Below are positions 34,236-46,239 of a stretch of DNA of 64,000 nt, in pieces. The stretch is from Strigamia acuminata (taxonomy: Eukaryota > Arthropoda > Chilopoda > Geophilomorpha > Linotaeniidae). The notes beneath the pieces were generated by a model. That model saw only the letters and a program-made list of their open reading frames with translations, was not told the DNA's origin and ran no database searches. The stretch spans positions 3,224,001 through 3,288,000 of the forward strand of contig OX442323.1 in the NCBI GenBank assembly GCA_949358305.1. The letters run 5' to 3'. Positions within the stretch are counted from its first letter, which is position 1, and every line of letters starts with the position of its first letter. The position numbers were made by a program, and so were the translations under genes.

Positions 34236-35375
34236 TAAAGGCAACCAACCAATATTAGGGAAGTGTCTGTTATTTACGTGAGTATGCGTCCCAAACTAGT
34301 GTCTTCAGTCCCCTGATTGCACTAGCGAAGATCATATCAGTCACACCTTAAACGGGCCCGGCGTCTTTACGAATCCCGGCTATTATTTGAGGTGGTACCG
34401 TAGTATTGGTATTTTGTATTTTTGATACTTGTAGCATGGTTATGATGCATAACGGCATGTTCGGGAACGTTCCAAATAATGTGCGGATGTAGTAAATGGG
34501 TTTTTGCAACGGAACTAATGAAAGAAATGTTTGGGTTTGTTTAAAAAAAAATTGCGTGCTGCTAGATTTATCTCTCTTCAATTTTACTCCAGCAAGGCTG
34601 GACAAAAGAAGGCCTTCGCTATTTGGTGGTTTTTTGCTCGATAAGGAATGTTGATAAAGAGGCTTGTGATATATGAGGACATCTTCTTAACTTCTTCGAG
34701 TGTATGGATGAATACTGCCGGCTTTTGGTGTTAGTAGTTTTTTTTGGGAGAGGAGTTGAGTGCTAGTTTTTGGGGGTGAGGTGGGGGTGGTTATTGTAAT
34801 GTTTTTGGGTTTAGAATGCTTTATTTATACTTTTTATTCATAAATTCATGTCGGGAAGAGGGCCTAGGTGCAGAGGTAGAGATAAATAGCAAAAAAGGAA
34901 GGATAAAACATGAATTCTGGAATTTTTAACATGCTATTCCATAAATTATGTCATAGGATTCATAGTTGGGAAGATTGAAATCGATTTTCTTAAAGCTCAA
35001 ACCTTAGATTAATTGTGCCCTAGTTGTTTCTTTAATCGAAAACTATGTTCATTCTAATGAATGTTGCTGTCGATTAGTTGTGTACATTGCCTAAAACGCT
35101 GTGCTTTTAATGTGATTGGGTATCCATAATAGCAAAAAGAAAACAAGTAAGGAAAAAAAGATAAGGAGCTCTAGCACAAGTCTTGAGCAAAGTAATTGTA
35201 AAAATGATAAGCAGTGCAGCATGTCCAATATCTATAAATATAATTCACACTAACAATAATGTTGCAGAAAGTTAGATTAAATTAAAAGCAGCTTTGTCAC
35301 TATTTTACTGGTAGAAAGAAAATCCCCAACTGGGCTTAGTTAGTTTGACAGATTGAGAGACGGTTGTGTTGTCAC
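34236..35375. other. noncoding, no gene seen
   Basis: Short open frames only; nothing assignable. Confidence 0.4.
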
Positions 35376-35377
35376 TA

Positions 35378-35610
35378 TACTTCGTTCCAGTATAACGTTG
35401 TCCTATTTCCGAGTCGGATTACGCCTAACTTTCGACTGTGCTCTACTAAGCGGAAAAGTAGTTGTGTGTCAAAGCATCACCTTTGTGTTGGTAATCGATC
35501 ACAATGTCTGGAGTTTGATTACAATTCTGGTGTTTTGAAATACTTTTTTGTGGCACTACACCAGTGATAAGGCTGGAATTAGGACAACGTTATGCCGGAA
35601 CGGAGTATAC
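35378..35610. mobile_element. TA-type MITE, about 230 bp
   Basis: Inverted ends: TTCGTTCCAGTATAACGTTG on the left and, inverted from the right, TCCGTTCCGGCATAACGTTG. The interior has AATTCTGGTGTTTTG and CACTACACCAGT, shared with the MITEs at 36.4 and 54.2 kb although their ends differ. Confidence 0.7.
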
Positions 35611-36042
35611 CTGTAAGCAGACGCTTCTTACCCACAATCTATCAGTTCACAGTGTATTTAGGTCTGTGGTTCTATGTCGAATTTTTTTAAAATTGAGATT
35701 TTGATTGTGGTGATAGTGTAATAATTTGAATCTATGACACACCAACCTAATTTTTTATTATGTACACTTGATTCAATTTACAAATTTAAAATTGTGGTTA
35801 ATGCAACAGTCACGAGTTTTTGAGATATCTAGTTTGAGGACTTAATTTTTTTCCTTCTTTTTTGAAATGAACATTTATTGGAAAAATATTATTTAGTTGA
35901 TATAGGAAATATACAATAGATGGTAACCGCCTTGTCCAGAGAAGATTGGAACATTCAAATGGACAATGAGTCACTTTTTTCCACCTCACTTTCAAAGTTC
36001 GCTGATGTCATAAGAGTATAAAAAACATTTAATTTTGTTTCT

Positions 36043-39000
36043 CTACACTTGAAAAGCTTCGGGTTCTTTCCACGATATTCCGCAAAGCAGGTCTTGGTAA
36101 TATCTCACTACACCAACCAAAGCAAGTACCTGAAGAAATTGAGGCTTTAAAGTATGAAAACCAACGGTTATTAATGCATTACTATGCTGATGACTTACAT
36201 TTAAAACTCCTCTAGCGATAAAGAATGCAACCTCTGCCCTGCACAGTGCATCAAACTGCTGCAAAATCAACATATATTCATATTATTCTGTGCTTGCCTC
36301 AGTTGCTTATTGTGGAGACATGTTTAAATTCACCGACAATTAGGTGTGGCAAGGTATAGCTGGCGCGACAATTTAGGTTTAAGCTGGGTTCACACATGTA
36401 TTCACACTACACTCAAGTTGAACTCAAGAAGGCCCCCAAATCCCATTGGTTGAGCTTCATTACTACTAACTCCAGACTGAATACTACCACTAGGAGAAGT
36501 AGTTTTGACTTTTATTTATTTTTGTGATTGTAATGACCATTTAAGTTAATATAATTTTGATTTTTCTTATTAAAAAATGTTATTTCCATTTATGAAATAT
36601 AGTATTATGCACATATAAATGTAAAACTCATGTTTGTTCTGTTTATTGGTTGCTTTGTCTGGAAAGCATATTATTTTGAAATTTTGGCCGTTACCTAGGC
36701 ATTCGATTACAATATCTGTACATTGTAATGCAATTCTGGTGTTTGGGTCTATTTTTTTGGATTACTACACCAGTAAAATGGCTTGACCAATGGGATTTGG
36801 GGGCCTTTTTGAGTTCAACAAGAGTATAGACGCAACGCAAGAAAACTGATGCAACGCAAAAAATTCTTGACATTGACGCCAATTTCTGCTTCAACTGCAA
36901 GTTGTCATGTTTTATTATATTTTTAACATATTGTTTCATGTTTAAAGGGTGCCACCCTGCCATCGGGCAATTTAAGCACTGAAAATATCGCCTTTTGAAT
37001 ATTTTTAAGTACTTTGTAACTGTTTTAGTAATCGATTTTATCTAACTTTTACAAGAATAACATACGAATTACTTAATAGTCGCGTGGCAGTGCTCTGGGG
37101 TTTGAAAATTTGCATATGTTGATCATGATGCTGTATATTAAAATGATATATTAAAAATATTAGAAAGAATAAAAATTGGCTCAAACAATTCCACAATTGA
37201 ATCCGGTGGATTGGGTTGAAATCCAAATGGTTTTAGCTTGGCGCTTACGGTGCATTTGCGTGCTGTGAAAATGCTCGCATTTTGTATTCCACTGGAACGG
37301 AAGTTCCTTTTATTGCATGCAGAATTTGTTGTAAAAGAGCCGTTTTCAGAATTTTTATCACCGGGGCCTGAATTTAATATCACTTAAATAAATTGTAAAC
37401 AATTTTTTTTTCTTCGTCTTTGTTTTCGATGTAATAATTCTACCATTTTGCTTCTTTTGTAATTCTCAAGTGAAAGATTTTTATTGCAAACAACTGTTTA
37501 TTTATTGAAACAATATCCGTTATTTATGGCCACGTTTATTTACAGAAGCGCGATAAATCAAGAGAGAAATTTCTCTCCAAGTGATTCAAACAAACTCGCA
37601 TCTATATAGGTACCGTATTTACTCGAGTCGATCTCGATTTGTAGCCGCGGCTCCTATTAGAGGGCCGCTGCAAATCGTGGGCGACTTTTAATTTTAATCT
37701 AAAACATCATAAAATAACGTAAATTATTGACATAGGTACGTAGATTGAATGATAAGTGAGGCCCAAAATTGAATTTTAGGCCCAAAACCATACTTTATAG
37801 GCATAATAATGGAATTTTATGCAGAAATTTGCACATTTACGCCCCCAAATTGAATTTTTAGGCCCAAAATTACTAACTGTCAGTAGTTGGCTGAAATAGT
37901 GTAGCGATAAGGGAAATGTGCAGACCGCAAAAACTTAATTTATCATTTTTCCCTTACACTATTTTTATACCGTATAGTCTTTAACTGTAAGGGAAAAATG
38001 CCTCCCGCAAACTCTCTATTGACGCAAATATGGTACACAATTGTAATAAGAGCCTCCCTCGATTAAGAGCTGTGGCTCAGGATGCCCGTTTTGAATAAGA
38101 GCCGCGGCTTTAACTCGAGCAAATTCGGTAATTTCACCAAAAAATGCGTCAAAGCTTTCAGCTGCCAATTTCAATTCTCTTGGGGAGTATCAAACGACAA
38201 GACCGATTGGATTAAAGTTAAACTCCGACCATGAATTTTGAATATTGTCAGTGACCAGGAGGTTCAGCTGGTGTTTGCGCACGAATAGATTAGAGTTATC
38301 GAGTTAACTCGGTGAAATTAGAATAGAGAATGAGCCAGTTTTTCGTCATGTAAATCGGAACACGCGTTTATCTGCTCAGATTTCCTGGAATCTTGTGACA
38401 AACAAAAGCGTCTTAGAAAGTAAATTGGATTTCTAAGCCTGTCCACATGATGCTAATGAAAATTGGCTGCTGCTGCCATGCAACACTGAATAGAAAGTGA
38501 TGGAGCTTTCTCGAGAATCCAATTCTAATCCTTAATTCCCAGCAGCAAATAAAAATGTCAAGCTTATAAAATTAATGCTCAACAGATTATGCGAGAAATA
38601 TGTTTGGTTTTAGTCTGAGGGCGAGTTAACAATTTCATGCTACGCAGTACGCGCAATCTTGAGGGTAAAGCTGAGTTTTTGTTTCCTTACCTTGTTAATG
38701 TGATCTCGTAATACATTGGAGTAGACGATGCACACCGCCTCCAGAGCCATGAAAGCAATAAGGCCAATGATCCATGGAATGATAAGGCCGGGCCTTTCCT
38801 GAAAAGACGATTCACCTCGTTAGCGTTGGAACACAATGCGAAATGTTGACGACATTTATTTGCCAATTTGATGATGGATTTGTATAGGAAATGGTGCAAA
38901 AATACATTGAATGTATTTTGGTTCACAAATGATAATGTTTTGTAAAATGTATTATTAAAGGCATTAATGTACAAATAATATACGGTACTTAATTTTGCGA

Positions 39001-42000
39001 AATGCTACACATCCCAAAATGTATAGCATTTCACTAGCTGTATTCAAAAACTAAAATATTTTGTGTTTGACTTCAATTTCAAACCCAAAATGACATCATT
39101 TCCTGTTTAAACCCATGTTAAAACTTTAAATTCACTTAAACTAAAACTGTTATTTTAATTTTTGAATGCAGCTAGTGAAAAGCAATAAATTATACGGAGT
39201 AAAATATATTTTTTAGCCATGGTGTTGCAAAATGCTTGTTAGTTCAAAAATAAAAATAGTAGCTGCATTCAAAAACTCTAAAACGTATGTAAAACTCGTT
39301 TCGTGTTTGTACGTGGGAATGACGTCACGTACAAACACAAAACGAGTTTTAGAGGCGTTTTAGAGTTTTTGAATGCACTTAGTGTATTTTACTGATTAAG
39401 AGTCGCCTTCGAATTGTAGCCGCCCTCAAATTGTAACCGCCCGTGAATAAGAGACGCGACCGAGAGAGGCGATTTGATATAAGAGCCGCCCTCAAATAAT
39501 AGCCGCGGCTATCATTCAAGGACGGCTACAGCGAGGTTATTGTTACTAGAGTAATTAGAATATATGGTAAATATAATGGAACATAGACCAAACATAACGA
39601 ACATTCAATGAATGCAACATTGATATCGGCCACTATTTGAAATAAGAGCCGCACTCAATTAATAGCCGCGGCTGAAAGTGGCAGTTTTGAATAAGAGCTG
39701 CGGCACTTAATCGCAAAAATACGGTACTTGTGTTTTAACAATTTTAGTTTAAGTGTATGTTAAGTTTTAACGTGGGTTTAAACAGGAAATGACGTCATTT
39801 TTGTTTTAAAATTGAAGTAAAACGCAAAATATTTTAGTTTTTGAATGCAGCTACTGTTATGCTTTGTGTCCCAATTAGGGCACCGTGAGCACAAATTGCA
39901 CAAGGGCCGTGCCTAAATTGAACTGACCACTTATTATCCTTAGAAACGACACGCAGCGTCATTTTTTGATGGATTTAATTGGTGCAAAAGAAAATTCGCA
40001 GGCTTGAAGGTTGTTTTTGAGTTTTTGAGTTTGTCGAAGCAGGTTTTTTTTTTTTGTCTTCTTTTATACGGGCATGGATTTATGATATTAAAGAATGCGG
40101 GCAATATTGCAAGCTCGAGTGAGCTTTTGTTAGATTCTCATTTTTTGCTTTACGCGCTCAAGTGAGTGTCGCGGGTTGCTAGATTATGTGTGCAATGTGG
40201 CTTGCTTAATTTCTAGGGGCCATTAGATAACTTTTACCTCTTCTTATACATCTGTTTGCTACAAATGGAGAAATCCTTTTTTAATTTGGGGGATTTGCAT
40301 TAGTTCTGACTCGTTGCTGCGGTTTTCAAGTGTAATTGGAAAGGAAACATTTAATTTCGATTATAAAACGAAAAGAAAAGAAAGAAAAGAACCTCTCTTG
40401 CTGTTTCTCACCTTGATGATTCCAATGAAAAGGCACAAACTCAATACAATTAACAATAGTTGAATGAAGATGTTAGCCATGATTGCAATTTGAACGCCTG
40501 CAAGAAATAAGTGAATGAACCAACACGAGAAGCCATTTAGAGTAAACAATATATTTAAACAAGCAGTTTAATGGCTTGTTTTGTAAACGTAATACCGTGT
40601 TTGCATCAGAATATTTGACCTAGTTCGAACGCATCTAGCTTTAAATTATCTAGTTTTAAAACGTTCAAAGCCGGTTGTACTACATTAGCCCGCTTTAAAT
40701 CGCATGCTGGTGTAAATCGAATTTGACCAGACTGCTGGTAAATCCAGTTTTTTATGGCACGTCGTTATAAATGAGTACGAATTTTTTTTCTATGAGAATT
40801 GAATCAAAACAAGCTTAAAAAGCATTTTTAGATGTCCAGTTTGTAGGAAATTGGCCTAAATTTCTTTATATTTACTCAAATTTCAATAAAAACTTTCAGA
40901 ATATCAAGAAAACTTAAAATTTAGGCCCAAATTCAAACTTCGTAATTTATTCAGACTCTTTAATTAAAAAAACAAAAAAAACAGTTTTTTCACTTATGCT
41001 GGCATGTGTCACTTTATACTGGCATGCTGGTACAAGATTTATGACTGAAAATTTCAAAAATTGGTAATTCCATGTGCAGCGGCACGCGGCTTCCATACGG
41101 TATGAACTAGGTAATTGCTAAATGTAACCCAGAACACTTCCCAAAATTCCATGCCTATGATTATTTGATTATTTGATTGTTATGCCAACTTTACATAGGC
41201 TAATCTAGGTTAGGGCTTCATTTGGTGCGAACAAGGCATACATTTGTGTTTAACTTCAATTTTAATATTTTATTGCAGTTGAACAGTCTTTAAACACCAT
41301 TTATTGTTCAAGTGGCTGTCTAAAATGTGTTGTAGTGCAGGGTACAGCACTTTCTTCCTCTTCTAATTCCCTTTAGCAGCACTTCTTAAACTTCTAAACC
41401 TATCTCGCAGCCCCTAGAGGTTTACTAGGGGTGTGAGGACACTTCAGAAAAATGTTTAATACATAAGTGATACAGTACTAGTAAAAATCAAATATTTTCC
41501 TTTGGAAGCACAGATTTTTAAAGTTAAGGTGACGCCCGACTACTACAAAGGTTAAGAACTAGGGCTATAGTGCTAAACATGGGGTCGCGAAAATGTTTGA
41601 TTTGTGTATACTGTCTTTTATCGATTAAGAGTCGCGGCTCGTATTCAAAACTGCCATTTTTGTCAGCAATTACAATTTCGGTTTTTCGTTGCTTACATTT
41701 GTTTAATGTAACAAACGAAGTCTGAACGTCACGAACAAAGCGTACTGTTACGCGTATGGACCGTTCCGATAAGCGGTCGATTAGTAGCGCTCGATTTGGC
41801 TTATAATTCGGTATTTACGTGGGTTAGATCCATTAGGGACATAAAACCACGTAATAGTACGTTCATCGTGAGGTTAAATACGGAAAATATACTGTACTTT
41901 TGCAAAAATACGGTATCTCAGCTGCGGCTACTATTCGAGGACGGCTACAATTCGAGGACGGCTGCAATTCGAGGACGGCTCTTAATCGGTAAAATACGGT

Positions 42001-42985
42001 ATATTAAAAAAGCTGGTTTGCGTAAAAATTTCTCGGACGAAAAGGGGTCGCGAGTGGAAAAAGTCTAAGGAGCCCTGCTGTAGTGCGTATGTGCAGGTAT
42101 ATGTTGTTACACCTTCGGCTTTACGCAGTATACCATCGGCTTTTCTCACTACAAGAGCACTGTATGCATTTAGACTGGTTTAAATTAGACAACCAGACTA
42201 AGTGACTTTTCTTTAACCTTCCAAAGCTCAAAGATTCTTTTCCTCAATTGGGTTTAAGTATTGGAAGGGGGGGGGGGAAGGCTCATTCCTTTGGGTAACT
42301 ATATTTACCGTAATAAACTTCAGCAAGTTTGATGTCTGCTGTATTCAAGCCAATTCTCCAGCTGTACAACAACACTACCAAAATGGAGATGCTCTAACAA
42401 AGAAGAAAGATTGTGACATGAGTAATTACTGCGGACAGTTACACGCGTGGCTGCTAACAAACGTGCACCGCTAAATGACAGGTTAGAGGCTTGACACGTA
42501 ATAAATGCTTAAATTATGAATGAGTTATTGGAGTTTGAAATTGAGTGGATTAAATTCAAAACTGGAATAACACATTTTATTGGATTTGCAATTTTTATTA
42601 TTGTTTTCACTTTTCAATTGAGAAGAATTGTTTGTGTCGAGCGACCCAGATCAAATCTGTCTCCAGAGGCTTACAGCTCTTCTATATAAGGCCACGACAT
42701 TCCACAATAAGGTCAAACTGACACAACATCCACTGCATCTCAATGCCGGTTGCCATGACAACTCTGGGAAGATCATCCGAGTACGTGAAGAGTAGTGGAT
42801 GAAATACATGTAAAGTTAATTGCAAACGTTGCCTTTATCTAATTGCTTCTAATGTGCTGCATTTACTTCTTAATTTTCTGAGAGCTTATCAAACTTACCA
42901 CTGTGTAAACAGCTCCAAGAATTGCAGCATGTCTGCTGTTGAACTGACATCTTTGTCCATTTAAAAGTTCGTACATAGTAATCAT
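36043..42985 (-). CDS. tetraspan membrane protein, DUF4728/MTP-LAPTM-like, paralogue of the 25.8-kb gene
   Basis: Six exons, in transcription order 42899-42985, 42309-42393, 40412-40497, 38691-38798, 36199-36258 and 36043-36129, all with GT-AG borders and matching phases, code 170 residues. It starts MITMYELLNGQRCQFNSRHA. Four hydrophobic segments follow: AAILGAVYTVSISILVVLLY; IAIMANIFIQLLLIVLSLCL; LIIPWIIGLIAFMALEAVCI; and the last, VAFFIARGVLNVLALVGVV, leading to RYYQDLLCGISW. The layout and motifs (R-x-x-LIIPW, V-x-YYQ-x-L) fit small arthropod tetraspans of the DUF4728/MTP family. Introns of 0.5 to 2.4 kb are packed with MITEs. The gene lies tail to tail with its paralogue, about 8 kb apart. 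Confidence 0.8.
36385..36960. mobile_element. nested MITEs in tetraspan-2 intron 4
   Basis: A copy of the 54.2-kb MITE family (about 36408-36826; core CTACACCAGTAAAATGGC, ends near AGTTGAACTCAAGAAGG) is inserted in a copy of the TTCACAC-type element seen whole at 43246-43675. Remains of the host flank it: GCTGGGTTCACAC on the left, and GACGCAACGCAAG through TTCAACTGCAAG on the right. Confidence 0.6.
37612..38135. mobile_element. GCCGCGGC-type element with a nested MITE
   Basis: The ends TACCGTATTTACTCGAG and, inverted, ACCGAATTTGCTCGAG bracket copies of GCCGCGGC words. Inside, 37725-38016 is an inverted partial copy of the MITE at 45487-45972 and ends CCCGCAAACTCTC next to TA. Confidence 0.6.
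39036..39173. mobile_element. MITE with AGCTG(T/C)ATTCAAAAA ends
   Basis: Inverted ends CACTAGCTGTATTCAAAAAC and CACTAGCTGCATTCAAAAAT. The core AAATGACATCATTT resembles the TGACGTCA core of sister copies. Confidence 0.6.
39259..39384. mobile_element. foldback MITE centred on TGACGTCA
   Basis: Almost the whole element is one palindrome: GCATTCAAAAACTCTAAAAC pairs with its complement at the right end, and GTGTTTGTACGTG and its complement flank the centre TGACGTCA. Confidence 0.7.
39386..39727. mobile_element. GCCGCGGC-type element, second copy
   Basis: Left TTTTACTGATTAAGAGTCG, right (inverted) GTACCGTATTTTTGCGATTA. The interior repeats AATAAGAGCCGC and TAGCCGCGGCT. Confidence 0.55.
39737..39855. 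mobile_element. MITE related to 39036-39173
   Basis: It shares AAACAGGAAATGACGTCATT and the end TTTTTGAATGCAGCTA. Confidence 0.55.
41610..42003. mobile_element. GCCGCGGC-type element, third copy
   Basis: Left TATCGATTAAGAGTCGCGGC; right (inverted) TACCGTATTTTACCGATTAA; three copies of TTCGAGGACGGCT near the right end. The middle is nearly identical to 53.93-54.16 kb. Confidence 0.65.
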
Positions 42986-42994
42986 GTTTGCTCT

Positions 42995-43020
42995 GTTGTT
43001 GTTGTTGTTGTTGTTGTTGT
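42995..43020. repeat. CAA/GTT microsatellite in the tetraspan-2 5' leader
   Basis: About nine CAA copies lie just upstream of the start codon on the minus strand, within a leader that opens at a TTTGCAG acceptor near 43063. Confidence 0.8.
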
Positions 43021-43245
43021 GGAACACATAGTGTGTGGCTTTTCTGGCATATCAAGCGGCAGTCTGCAAAGAAATGAATCTTTTTTTAATCATGTAATGT
43101 CATCTGGGCATGTCCATATTACTTTATTAGATGTTGAATCTGAAATTAAATTAGTTTTACTTGTTTAACTAACAATTTTACTTAATCTGATCAGAAGAAA
43201 AAAATGGCGGCTAACAGACAGCAGGCGCATTAACAAATGCATGTT

Positions 43246-43675
43246 TAAAGCTAGGTTCACACGTGTTCACACTAGACATAACGCAAGGAAAAATTAGTCA
43301 AACGTGATGCAGAGTCTGTTCGTACTATAGGGCACGTGTGAACAGAGCTGAAACAGTTGATGTTGCGTCAGGCCAATCAGATGGTTTTAATTAAACCTGG
43401 AATTGGATCTAGTTCTAGAACTTGTTCCAGAATCCAAAAATGGCGACCTGTTTCCATGTGGCAAAGTCTTGCCAACTAGACGTGAATCGACGAGAGTTGG
43501 AGTGGATCGTGATTGGTTGGCCGCAAGACCTTTCCTTGCGTTGCGTCGCTTACTTCAACTTGCAGTTGAAGCAGGAATTGGCGTCAACGTCAAGAATTTT
43601 TGGTCGCAAGCAGCTTGCGTTGCGTCAGTTTTTTTGCGCTGTCTGGTGTGAACACAAGTGTGGACCTAGCTTAAC
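43246..43675. mobile_element. DNA transposon, about 430 bp, TTCACAC ends
   Basis: Inverted ends AAGCTAGGTTCACACGTG and AAGCTAGGTCCACACTTG with TTAA at both borders. A frame including NLQLKQELASTSRIFG is shared with the nested copy at 36.83-36.9 kb and may reflect shared DNA rather than a protein. Confidence 0.65.
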
Positions 43676-43679
43676 TTGC

Positions 43680-45270
43680 AGTTAAAAATAGGCCTTGCAG
43701 TTAAAAATAGGCCTGTAAGAGGGCAAGGGTCACCAGAAAGCCAGGAAGAGGTCGAACACATTTGATGCCAATTATAGAAATTTTCCATTTTGTATGAATC
43801 AGAGAATAAAGCATTCAAAACTTTGAAGTAATCTGACAAGTTTTGTTTCACAGGTGCATTCAGACTTTAAAAGACGTTTAGACTTTTTTGTGTGATATGA
43901 CTTTTCCAAACAGGATATGAAGTTTTTTACATTATATCTTTGAGAAGTCAACTTGACAGAATTCAAATAAGAAGGAGGATTAAGATTGAGTGAAATTGAA
44001 ATCATTTCTTTGACTTTTCTCATCTGCAGTCGCTATTGGCAGTTGTTACCTCATGTTATACGTAGCTATCTTTTTAGTTCAGTTCAGTTTTTAGTGAGTT
44101 CAATCGAGAATTCACTTCTTTAGGTCACTTCTTTAAGAGATTTAGGGAGAAGCAATTCGTCTTTTGGAGTTTAAATGGTTAAATGTTGAGCTCAGCCCAC
44201 TTACAAGTGAGTAGAAGTCCTACACGGCATCTCAACGGTGATTATTTAGTAGTTTATTCAAAAAACCTGGATTGCCGCACCCATTGCGACTGAAAACAGA
44301 CTAAATTTTTGAAGTGAAATCAAGACATGTAGCAGTTTAAACATGTTGTTTACAATGCAGTTTAGTCTAAATGATTTTACGACGGCGCGTAGTGAGCGTG
44401 CGTAAAACTTTCATACTACTAAATAAGTCCAACAGATTTTGTTGTTTAAGTGGATGCCTAAAATATGCATTTATAGCAGTTTAAAGAAGATAAAGCAGAC
44501 TAAACGATTTTTCGAATGCGGCCAGTGATTTTCCTTTGGCCTTGGTTGTGTCAGAAGTTATTTCCACCACCTTGGAGAGTTAATCCCAGCTATTTTAAAT
44601 AACCGCTGTGGAATTAAATTGCTGAAGTGGGTGTTATTCTGTAGACTGGCCTTTGATTATATCCGCTTTACACGTGGAGATGGCGTGAGAAGCAAAATTG
44701 AAAATTCTTCATAAAGCCGCTTTCAATAGAAGCAGCTCTCACATTTTTCGGATACGAATTGGTTGAGGGGAAATTCAATTGCAAGTTTTTCTGCCTTGTC
44801 TGGTTTATGATGTTGTAAATGAAAAATGATGTGTTTTTTGCAGCAGTTTTATTTTTCATTAGCATGTTATTAACAGTACTGGCTTTGGGAGGATTAAATT
44901 GACGTCTCAGAAGAAAAATTAAACGTTGAATTTGATATGAATAATATTTGATCAACTGTTTTTAAAATTAGAAATTAACGTTGACAATTGTGTGCGTGCG
45001 CGGAGAAATGGAAAGAGGAAAAAGGTAATCAGGAATGGAAATGGGAAACTTAATTGGAAGATTCAATGTGAGAATTAATGAAGCGGTGCTGTTGCCAAAA
45101 TGGTAGGAGAGCGAGTCTAGTAGTTGAGCTTATACACTTCAATGTTTAGTGGATCTTGTTTTTTCTTTAGGTGAAACTGAATGAACACTTGTGTGCAATT
45201 TCTGTAGTTTCTTTGAAAGCACCTATAAAAGCTTAGAGGTTTGTTCAATGAATTGAGACTAACAACTTCT
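43680..45270. other. noncoding, no gene seen
   Basis: AT-rich, with isolated words (GCATTCAGACTTTAAAAGAC, TTTCGAATGCGGCCAGTG) that look like MITE ends. Confidence 0.35.
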
Positions 45271-45289
45271 TTCTCTTTTTGTCCACAGA

Positions 45290-45380
45290 AAAATCCCTTT
45301 CTATTGCTTACAAATCACGTCAAACTCATTTCCTTCTTTTGCCACTGTTTCAATGAAAAAAATCAGCGCGATTCAAGGTA
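45290..45380 (+). other. candidate exon
   Basis: A strong acceptor (CTCTTTTTGTCCACAG) and donor (GATTCAAG/gtaaga) bracket about 91 bp. An ATG inside gives MKKISAIQ up to the donor. No partner exon is identified. Confidence 0.3.
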
Positions 45381-45486
45381 AGATACTTTTCTTTTTTTTA
45401 TTTTCAATTATTAAAGGCTTTTATTTAAGTTGACATGGGGAGAATGTTTTTTTGGTGTGTGCGTTTCAACTTTGGTTTTGGTAATA

Positions 45487-45972
45487 GAGAGTTTGCGGGA
45501 TGCATTTGTCCCTTACAGTTAAAGACTATACGATATAAAAATAGTGTAAGGGAAAAATGATAAATTAAGTTTTTGCGGGCTGCACTTTTCCTTTATCACT
45601 ACACTATTTCAGCCAACTACTGACAGTTAGTAATTTTGAGCCTAAAAATTCAATTTGGGGGCGTAAATGTGCAAATTTCTGCATAAAATTCCATTATTAT
45701 GCCTATAAAGTATGGTTTTGTGTCTAAAATTCAATTTTGGGCCTCACTTATCATTCAATCTACATACCTATGACTGATGTGTTAACAAAATAATCGCCAT
45801 TTGCAATAGGGGGAGCTAACAATAGTGTTCTCAATTGTGATTGGCTGCATTATATTTTATTTTAGGGTTGAAAACAATACACTAAAGATTTCTCCCTTAC
45901 TATATGGCACTAAAATAGTGTAACGTCAAAACGTGGCACAAAATAAGGGAGAAATGCCTTCCGCAAACTCTC
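45487..45972. mobile_element. complete TA-flanked MITE with GAGAGTTTGCGG ends
   Basis: TA at 45485-45486 and 45973-45974 flanks the inverted ends GAGAGTTTGCGGGATGC and GAGAGTTTGCGGAAGGC; 486 bp. A partial inverted copy lies at 37725-38016. Confidence 0.75.
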
Positions 45973-46114
45973 TAATGTGTCTGAAAATGTCGTTAATTTT
46001 GAAAAAATTGAATTTAAAATTGGAAAGTAGACTTTTCTGGTGCAGTGTCTACTTTTCAATGAATTAAGTTAGTTTAAAGATTAAATGTAGTTAAAAGGGA
46101 GAAAAAGCTAAATT

Positions 46115-46193
46115 ATGGCGAAAGTTACGCTAACCGGACCGCCACCCGGCGGAGGCCAAAATGTTCGCTCTGATACGTTTTTTGATATTTTCG
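46115..46193 (+). CDS. candidate coding exon, weakly Jupiter/JPT-like
   Basis: The ATG at 46115 opens MAKVTLTGPPPGGGQNVRSD followed by TFFDIFG up to a possible donor (TTCG/gtatca); if unspliced it stops at a TAG near 46238. Its GC content exceeds that of its surroundings. The PPGGG...DIFG pattern recalls the N-terminus of Jupiter/JPT microtubule-associated proteins (PPGGGSSDIFG). The match is short and no second exon was found, so the family is a suggestion only. Confidence 0.35.
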
Positions 46194-46239
46194 GTATCAA
46201 AAAGGGTTCGTTAAATTCTGAAACCAGGCTCACTGTGTA

